Shown piece by piece: positions 1-5,938 of a DNA stretch of 5,938 nucleotides; positions within the stretch are counted from its first letter, which is position 1; every line of letters starts with the position of its first letter. Under the pieces are notes generated by a model that saw only the letters and a list, made by a program, of their open reading frames with translations, searched no databases and was not told the origin of the DNA. The position numbers were made by a program, and so were the translations under genes. Source of the stretch: Trueperaceae bacterium (GTDB lineage: Bacteria > Deinococcota > Deinococci > Deinococcales > Trueperaceae). The stretch covers positions 1 through 5,938 of the forward strand of contig SLSQ01000241.1 in assembly GCA_007130355.1 (NCBI GenBank), in the 5' to 3' direction.

Positions 1-1626
<1,626 letters not shown>

Positions 1627-1628
<2 letters not shown>

Positions 1629-1632
1629 GGAG
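1627..1632 (+). promoter_or_regulatory. Ribosome binding site of atpB
   Basis: AAGGAG overlaps the TAA stop of atpA and lies 5 bases before the GTG at 1638. It supports the GTG as the atpB start over the in-frame ATG at 1653, which has no comparable site. The overlap with the stop codon suggests that translation of A and B is coupled. Confidence 0.8.
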
Positions 1633-1637
1633 CCGAC

Positions 1638-3059
<1,422 letters not shown>

Positions 3060-3061
3060 GC

Positions 3062-3070
3062 GGGGGGAGG
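3062..3070 (+). promoter_or_regulatory. Closely spaced ribosome binding site of atpD
   Basis: A purine run GGGGGGAGG fills most of the 12-base gap between atpB and atpD. Its GGAGG core ends one base before the ATG at 3072, much closer than the usual 5-9 bases. The N-terminus from this ATG (MAEAIAPTRSNLLQRRDQL) fits the family well, so the start itself is not in doubt. Translation may rely partly on coupling to atpB. Confidence 0.55.
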
Positions 3071-3071
3071 C

Positions 3072-3719
3072 ATGGCCGAAGCGATCGCCCCCACCCGATC
3101 GAACCTGCTCCAGCGGCGGGACCAGCTCAAGCTGGCCGGCCGCGGAGCGGACCTGCTGAAGCGCAAGCGCGACGCGCTGATCGGCGAGTTCTTCGACCTC
3201 GTCAAGACCTCGCTCGCGGCGCGCCGTAAGCTCCAGGAGGCGAGCCGCGAGGCGTACTTCGCGCTCTTCCTCGCCAACGCGTGGGACGGTCCCGCCTCCG
3301 TCGAGAGCTTGGCGCTCGCGAGCGACTCCGGCCTGGAGATCGAGATCAAGGTCGAGAACCTGTTCGGCGTCAAGGTGCCGCAGGTCCAGCCGCCCACCTT
3401 CTCGACCGAGGTCCCGTTCAGCCCCGTGGGTGCCGGCGCCCGCACCCTCGACGCCGCCTCCGAGTTCCGCAAGCTGACCGAGGCGATCGTCGAGGTCGCG
3501 GCCACGGAGACCCGCCTGCGCCGCATCGGCGAGGAGATCAAGAAGACGAACCGGCGCGTCAACGCCCTCGAACAGCTGGTGATCCCGGGCATCAACGCCC
3601 AGATCCGCCAGATCCGGAGCGTGCTCGACCAGCGCGCGCTCGAGGAGGTCACGGTGCTCAAGCGCATCAAGGCCAAGCTCGAGGCGAAGGAGAAGGAGGG
3701 GGCCGCGGCCACCGCCTGA
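3072..3719 (+). CDS. atpD: V/A-type ATPase subunit D (central rotor shaft)
   Basis: Subunit D (vatD/ntpD) is the coiled-coil axle that turns inside the A3B3 head and, with F and C, connects it to the membrane ring. It is the functional counterpart of F-type gamma. The 215 residues compare with about 223 in Thermus. The N-terminal block PTRSNLLQRRDQLKLAGRGADLLKRKRDAL begins one long helix. A middle globular part (about residues 70-125) includes VENLFGVKVPQVQP. The second long helix carries the family hallmark RRIGEEIKKTNRRVNALEQLVIPGI, with EEIKK starting at residue 154. The tail is rich in Lys, Glu and Ala and ends EGAAATA. It is probably the last gene of the operon: it is followed by a strong hairpin, and D is also last in Thermus. 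The assignment rests on whole-length family resemblance, as this subunit has no catalytic motif. Confidence 0.95.
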   Translation: MAEAIAPTRSNLLQRRDQLKLAGRGADLLKRKRDALIGEFFDLVKTSLAARRKLQEASREAYFALFLANAWDGPASVESLALASDSGLEIEIKVENLFGVKVPQVQPPTFSTEVPFSPVGAGARTLDAASEFRKLTEAIVEVAATETRLRRIGEEIKKTNRRVNALEQLVIPGINAQIRQIRSVLDQRALEEVTVLKRIKAKLEAKEKEGAAATA

Positions 3720-3740
3720 GCCTCGTCCCACGACGTTGCG

Positions 3741-3779
3741 CGCGACCGCCCCGCCCGGCTCCCGGGCGGGGCGGTCGCG
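3741..3779 (+). terminator. Strong hairpin ending the V-ATPase operon
   Basis: A perfect 18-bp inverted repeat (CGCGACCGCCCCGCCCGG, 3741-3758, with its complement at 3762-3779) closes on a 3-base loop, CTC. A further 5-bp pairing (CGACG 3731-3735 with CGTCG 3781-3785) could extend it. It starts 21 bases after the atpD stop. No T-run follows, so it is either a T-poor intrinsic terminator or an mRNA 3'-end stabiliser. It is nearly symmetrical, but no minus-strand gene is present to use it. Confidence 0.75.
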
Positions 3780-3810
3780 TCGTCGCAGGTGCGTGCCCCT
3801 CCCCGTCTCG

Positions 3811-3816
3811 TATCCT
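3811..3816 (+). promoter_or_regulatory. Candidate -10 box of a leaderless promoter
   Basis: TATCCT fits the TANNNT -10 pattern and ends 6 bases before the ATG at 3823, which would place transcription start at or next to the start codon. The preceding bases (CCCCGTCTCG and the CTGTCCCC next to the ATG) contain no Shine-Dalgarno-like purine run. Leaderless mRNAs with this geometry are common in Deinococcus. No clear -35 hexamer is visible 16-18 bases upstream, which limits confidence. Confidence 0.5.
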
Positions 3817-3822
3817 GTCCCC

Positions 3823-4590
3823 ATGCTTCGTGCGACGTTCCCCCTGATCCTGTCCGTGCTGCTCGTCGGTGCCTGCGCACCGGCGACCGAGACGCCCGCC
3901 CCGGAGCGGGACCTGGTCCCGTTCGAGGTCCAGCCGATCCCTCGCGAGGCACGCTGGGTGATCGCGGTCCCGGACTTCGCCGTACGCGCCGGGAGCGTGC
4001 GCATCGCCGGCGAGGACCCGAGCGGTCTGGAGGAGGCGGAGGGCTTCGAGAACGAACTGGGGCGCGGCGTCGGCGACATCTTCATGACCGAAGCGTTCCG
4101 GAGCGGCCGCTTCGTGGTCACGGAACGGGAGCAGCTCGCGGCGGTCCTTCAGGAACAGGACCTGGGCCTGAGCGGCCGCGTCGACCCCGAGTCGGCCGCC
4201 GAAGCGGGTCGGATCCTCGGTGCGGAGGTGCTGGTGCTCGGCAGCGTCACCGAGTTCGGGGTGACCACCACCGGCGGCGGCGGGCGCCTGTTCGGGATCA
4301 TCGGCGGCTCGGCCGAGACGGTGACCGCCCGCGTGTCGGTCGACGTGCGCATGGTCGACGCCGTCACGGCCGAACTCCTCGCCATCGGCGTCGGTACCGC
4401 CGAAGCGTCCCAGTCGAACGTCCGCATCGACCTGTGGAACATCGTCCGGGGTCTCGGAGCCGGGCGTTCCGGCACCACGATCATCGACATCGCGGTCCGG
4501 AACGCGATCCGCAGCGCGATCGACGAGGGGGCGCGGGCGCTTCCGGAGAAGCGGAGCGCGGCCGCCGGCGACGGCGGATCCGGCGGCTGA
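3823..4590 (+). CDS. CsgG-family lipoprotein
   Basis: This is a 255-residue exported lipoprotein of the CsgG family. CsgG itself forms an outer-membrane pore that secretes curli subunits, but many family members are solitary lipoproteins of unknown cargo. Residues 1-17 form a short hydrophobic signal peptide ending LLVGAC, with Cys18 the expected lipidated residue. The conserved core begins WVIAVPDF (residues 45-52). FVVTEREQLAAVLQEQDLGLSGRVDPE (from residue 97) and LGAEVLVLGSVTEFG (132-146) are the most diagnostic blocks. Gly-rich TTTGGGGRLFGIIGG followed by alternating VTARVSVDVRMVDA matches the position of the CsgG transmembrane hairpin. The C-terminus is a loose Ala/Gly/Ser tail. The frame stays open up to 3736, but that stretch lies in the atpD hairpin; the signal peptide fixes ATG 3823. 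No csgE, csgF or curli subunit gene is visible. Function is inferred only at family level. Confidence 0.85.
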   Translation: MLRATFPLILSVLLVGACAPATETPAPERDLVPFEVQPIPREARWVIAVPDFAVRAGSVRIAGEDPSGLEEAEGFENELGRGVGDIFMTEAFRSGRFVVTEREQLAAVLQEQDLGLSGRVDPESAAEAGRILGAEVLVLGSVTEFGVTTTGGGGRLFGIIGGSAETVTARVSVDVRMVDAVTAELLAIGVGTAEASQSNVRIDLWNIVRGLGAGRSGTTIIDIAVRNAIRSAIDEGARALPEKRSAAAGDGGSGG

Positions 4591-4614
4591 GCGCGCGGCA
4601 CGGACCGGCGCGAA

Positions 4615-4642
4615 GGGCCCGGCGGCTTCGGCCGCCGGGCCC
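4615..4642 (+). terminator. Hairpin with TTCG loop after the CsgG-like gene
   Basis: A perfect 12-bp stem (GGGCCCGGCGGC at 4615-4626 with 4631-4642) closes on the loop TTCG between C and G, the very stable cUUCGg tetraloop in RNA. It begins 24 bases after the stop of the lipoprotein gene. A short GTTCC follows rather than a real T-run. It probably ends or stabilises the lipoprotein transcript and insulates the aapJ promoter. Confidence 0.75.
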
Positions 4643-4704
4643 GTTCCGTCGGCGGGCGCCGGCCCCGACCGTATTCCTGAGCGATTCGGTCGTCTGTGCA
4701 CCTT

Positions 4705-4716
4705 CATGCATGCATG
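4705..4716 (+). repeat. ATGC-repeat palindrome upstream of aapJ promoter
   Basis: CATGCATGCATG is a perfect 12-base palindrome made of ATGC units. It lies 6 bases upstream of the -35 box, in a non-coding stretch less GC-rich than its surroundings. Position and symmetry suit a dimeric regulator, but no known motif is recognised. Confidence 0.4.
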
Positions 4717-4722
4717 CGGGCC

Positions 4723-4751
4723 TTTACAAGGTGGGTACGCCCGGGTAGTCT
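4723..4751 (+). promoter_or_regulatory. Sigma70-type promoter of the aapJ-like gene
   Basis: The -35 box TTTACA (4723-4728, 5 of 6 to TTGACA) and the -10 box TAGTCT (4746-4751, TANNNT) are separated by exactly 17 bases. Transcription would start near 4758, giving a leader of about 58 bases before the ATG at 4816. This is the best promoter match seen in the window. Confidence 0.65.
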
Positions 4752-4759
4752 GACCCGGG
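4740..4759 (+). promoter_or_regulatory. Inverted repeat over the -10 box and start site
   Basis: CCCGGGT (4740-4746) and ACCCGGG (4753-4759) are perfect 7-base inverted arms around a 6-base centre. They cover the -10 box and the predicted start site, a typical place for a repressor operator. Only the right end would be transcribed, so an RNA hairpin role is unlikely. No family of regulator is identified. Confidence 0.4.
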
Positions 4760-4803
4760 GCCTTACAAATCGGCGTACGTTCCGGAGCACGCTCTCTACG
4801 CAA

Positions 4804-4808
4804 AGGAG
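4804..4808 (+). promoter_or_regulatory. Ribosome binding site of the aapJ-like gene
   Basis: AGGAG, within AAAGGAGAA, lies 7 bases before the ATG at 4816. This near-ideal spacing decides the start against the in-frame ATG codons further upstream (4696 and 4708), which fall before or within the promoter. Confidence 0.9.
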
Positions 4809-4815
4809 AACGAGT

Positions 4816-5835
4816 ATGCGCAAACTGTCATCGATCGTCGTCGCCCTCGCCTTCGCGGCCGCCTTCACGGCCGCGACCGCTCAAGGTCTGCTGCAACAGG
4901 TTCAGGACCGCGGACACCTGGTCTGCGGCGTGAACAACCAGCTCCCCGGGTTCGGCGTGCAGCTCGCCGACGGGAGCTTCGAAGGCTTCGACGTCGACTA
5001 CTGCCGTGCGGTCGCCGCCGCGGTGTTCGGCGACGCCGACGCCGTCGAGTTCCGCGCCCTCTCGGCGCAGGAGCGGTTCACCGCCGTCCAGACCGGCGAG
5101 GTCGACGTCCTGATCCGCAACACCACCTGGACCTCGAGCCGCGACTCCAGCGTCGGCCTGAACTTCGCGCCGACCACCTTCTACGATGGTCAGGGCTTCA
5201 TGGTGAAGCGCGCGTCGGGCATCACCAGCCTGCAGGACCTCGAGGGCAGCAGCATCTGCGTGCAGTCCGGCACCACGACCGAGCTGAACCTCGCCGACGT
5301 GATGGCCGCGCTCGGCATCGAGTACACGCCGGTGATCATGGAGACCGCCGACCAGGCGATCGCGTCGTACGACGCGAACCAGTGCGAGGCGTACACCACC
5401 GACGTCTCGGGCCTGATCAGCCGCACCCCGACGCTCCAGGATCCCGAAGGCAGCATGATCCTGCCGCAGACCATCTCCAAGGAGCCGCTCGGTCCGGCGG
5501 TGCTGCACGGCGACGACCAGTGGTTCGACGTCGTGAAGTGGGTCGTCTTCGCCACGTTCGAGGCGGAGGAGTACGGCATCACCAGCGAGAACGCCTCGGA
5601 GCTGCGCGAAAGCTCGCAGAACCCGTCGGTGCAGCGCATCCTCGGGGTCGAAGGCAACCTGATGGAGCAGCTCGGTCTCGAACAGAACGCGATGTACGAC
5701 GTCATCACGCAGGTCGGCAACTACGGCGAGATCTTCGACCGGCACCTCGGTCCGGACACGCCGTTCGACATGGAGCGCGGACTGAACGCGCTGTACACCG
5801 AAGGCGGCCTGATCTACGGGATGCCGTTCCGCTGA
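4816..5835 (+). CDS. aapJ: Amino-acid ABC transporter substrate-binding protein (AapJ/BztA type)
   Basis: This periplasmic binding protein captures amino acids and delivers them to an ABC permease; the AapJ/BztA branch of the polar amino acid family usually has broad L-amino-acid specificity. The 339 residues match the usual length near 340. Residues 1-22 form a Sec signal peptide (basic MRK, hydrophobic core, ATA before Q23) with no lipobox. HLVCGVNNQLPGF opens domain 1. GFDVDYCRAVAAAV (57-70) nearly matches the bacterial family 3 signature, with Tyr at one aliphatic position. IRNTTWT holds Arg101, and YTTD holds Asp196, likely contacts for the ligand carboxylate and amino groups by family analogy. 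Cys37, Cys63, Cys148 and Cys190 fit the disulfide pattern of this branch. The C-terminal block RGLNALYTEGGLIYGMPFR is also typical. It has its own promoter and strong ribosome binding site. Permease and ATPase genes (aapQ, aapM, aapP) are expected downstream but are not in the window. The exact substrate is unknown. Confidence 0.92.
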   Translation: MRKLSSIVVALAFAAAFTAATAQGLLQQVQDRGHLVCGVNNQLPGFGVQLADGSFEGFDVDYCRAVAAAVFGDADAVEFRALSAQERFTAVQTGEVDVLIRNTTWTSSRDSSVGLNFAPTTFYDGQGFMVKRASGITSLQDLEGSSICVQSGTTTELNLADVMAALGIEYTPVIMETADQAIASYDANQCEAYTTDVSGLISRTPTLQDPEGSMILPQTISKEPLGPAVLHGDDQWFDVVKWVVFATFEAEEYGITSENASELRESSQNPSVQRILGVEGNLMEQLGLEQNAMYDVITQVGNYGEIFDRHLGPDTPFDMERGLNALYTEGGLIYGMPFR

Positions 5836-5844
5836 GCCACGCTT

Positions 5845-5867
5845 CGGGACCGCGTCCAGCGGTCCCG
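5845..5867 (+). terminator. First hairpin after the aapJ-like gene
   Basis: A perfect 9-bp stem (CGGGACCGC 5845-5853 with 5859-5867) with a 5-base loop GTCCA starts 9 bases after the stop codon. No T-run follows. It could be a terminator or a barrier protecting the aapJ message from 3' decay. Confidence 0.55.
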
Positions 5868-5870
5868 CCG

Positions 5871-5924
5871 GGCCCCGTCCCGGTCCGTCCGTCGCGCGCA
5901 CCGCGCGCGACGGACGCCGGGGCC
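5871..5924 (+). terminator. Nested double-stem hairpin after the aapJ-like gene
   Basis: The inner stem is 14 bp (5886-5899 with 5903-5916, loop ACC) and includes alternating CGCGCGC. The outer stem is 7 bp (GGCCCCG 5871-5877 with 5918-5924), separated by an asymmetric internal loop of 8 bases on the left and one on the right. CTCGTCG-like sequence without a T-run follows. With the preceding hairpin it forms a structured intergenic block; the remaining bases to the window end show no recognisable gene start. Confidence 0.6.
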
Positions 5925-5938
5925 TCGTCGAACAACCA

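Larger units (their letters stand above)
4719..4768 (+). repeat. Direct repeat pair flanking the aapJ -10 region
   Basis: GGCCTTTACAA (4719-4729) and GGCCTTACAA (4759-4768) differ by one T and begin 40 bases apart, close to four helical turns. The first copy contains the -35 box and the second lies just after the predicted start. They could be paired binding sites or chance duplication. Confidence 0.35.

Noticed and set aside
3736..3822. N-terminal extension of the lipoprotein from an upstream ATG
   Set aside because: The extension would be encoded by the hairpin and would bury the signal peptide and lipobox in the interior of the protein.
4666..4692. Inverted repeat CGACCG/CGGTCG with a 15-base centre
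   Set aside because: Six-base arms with a long loop in GC-rich DNA are expected by chance, and it does not align with the promoter.
4762..4802. Second promoter using CTTACA as a -35 box
   Set aside because: No TANNNT box lies at 16-18 bases downstream, so the repeat of the -35 sequence is not supported as a second promoter.
3667..4803. Long minus-strand open frame opposite the CsgG-like gene
   Set aside because: It crosses two hairpins and the aapJ promoter and reads as Arg/Gly/Pro/Ala-rich shadow sequence.
4696..4815. N-terminal extension of the aapJ-like protein
   Set aside because: These codons include the promoter boxes and repeats; the signal peptide and the ribosome binding site both point to ATG 4816.
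4828..5901. Minus-strand open frame opposite aapJ
   Set aside because: It fully overlaps a strongly identified gene and has no recognisable motif; stop codons are rare on the reverse strand because of high GC.

Overview
The window is a GC-rich bacterial stretch in which every confident gene reads on the + strand. Coding sequence covers almost all of it. In order it holds: the 3' end of a V/A-type ATPase operon (subunit A, cut at its 5' end, then B and D); a small CsgG-family lipoprotein gene; and a gene for an AapJ/BztA-type amino-acid ABC transporter binding protein. No tRNA, rRNA, CRISPR, insertion sequence or phage gene was seen.

The likely host is a member of the Deinococcota. From memory of the family, subunits A, B and D resemble the Thermus thermophilus V/A-ATPase proteins over long stretches, and the A-B-D order matches the end of that operon. 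The lipobox protein of an outer-membrane pore family and the Sec-exported binding protein fit a diderm cell. A mesophilic Trueperaceae-like lineage is a reasonable guess, but it rests on recall rather than a search.

Region 1-3719: atpA, atpB and atpD are separated by 9 and 12 bases and are probably one transcript. A and B form the alternating hexameric ATPase head and D is the central rotor shaft. Genes for the stator, the other rotor parts and the membrane sector (I, L/K, E, C, F) would be expected upstream, outside the window. The operon ends at a perfect 18-bp hairpin (3741-3779).

Region 3780-4642: the CsgG-like lipoprotein gene lacks a visible Shine-Dalgarno site but has a TANNNT box six bases before its ATG, the arrangement of leaderless Deinococcota genes. 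It ends at a 12-bp hairpin with a TTCG loop.

Region 4643-5938: the aapJ-like gene has a good sigma70-type promoter (-35 TTTACA, 17-bp spacer, -10 TAGTCT), surrounded by a palindrome, an inverted repeat over the -10/start region and a direct repeat. These suggest regulation. A leader of about 58 bases and a strong ribosome binding site follow. After the gene come one simple and one nested hairpin. They may separate abundant binding protein from permease genes that probably lie beyond the window.

I found no convincing new biological system. The most useful leads are the leaderless promoter, the repeat-rich aapJ control region, the orphan CsgG-like pore candidate and the compound hairpins after aapJ.
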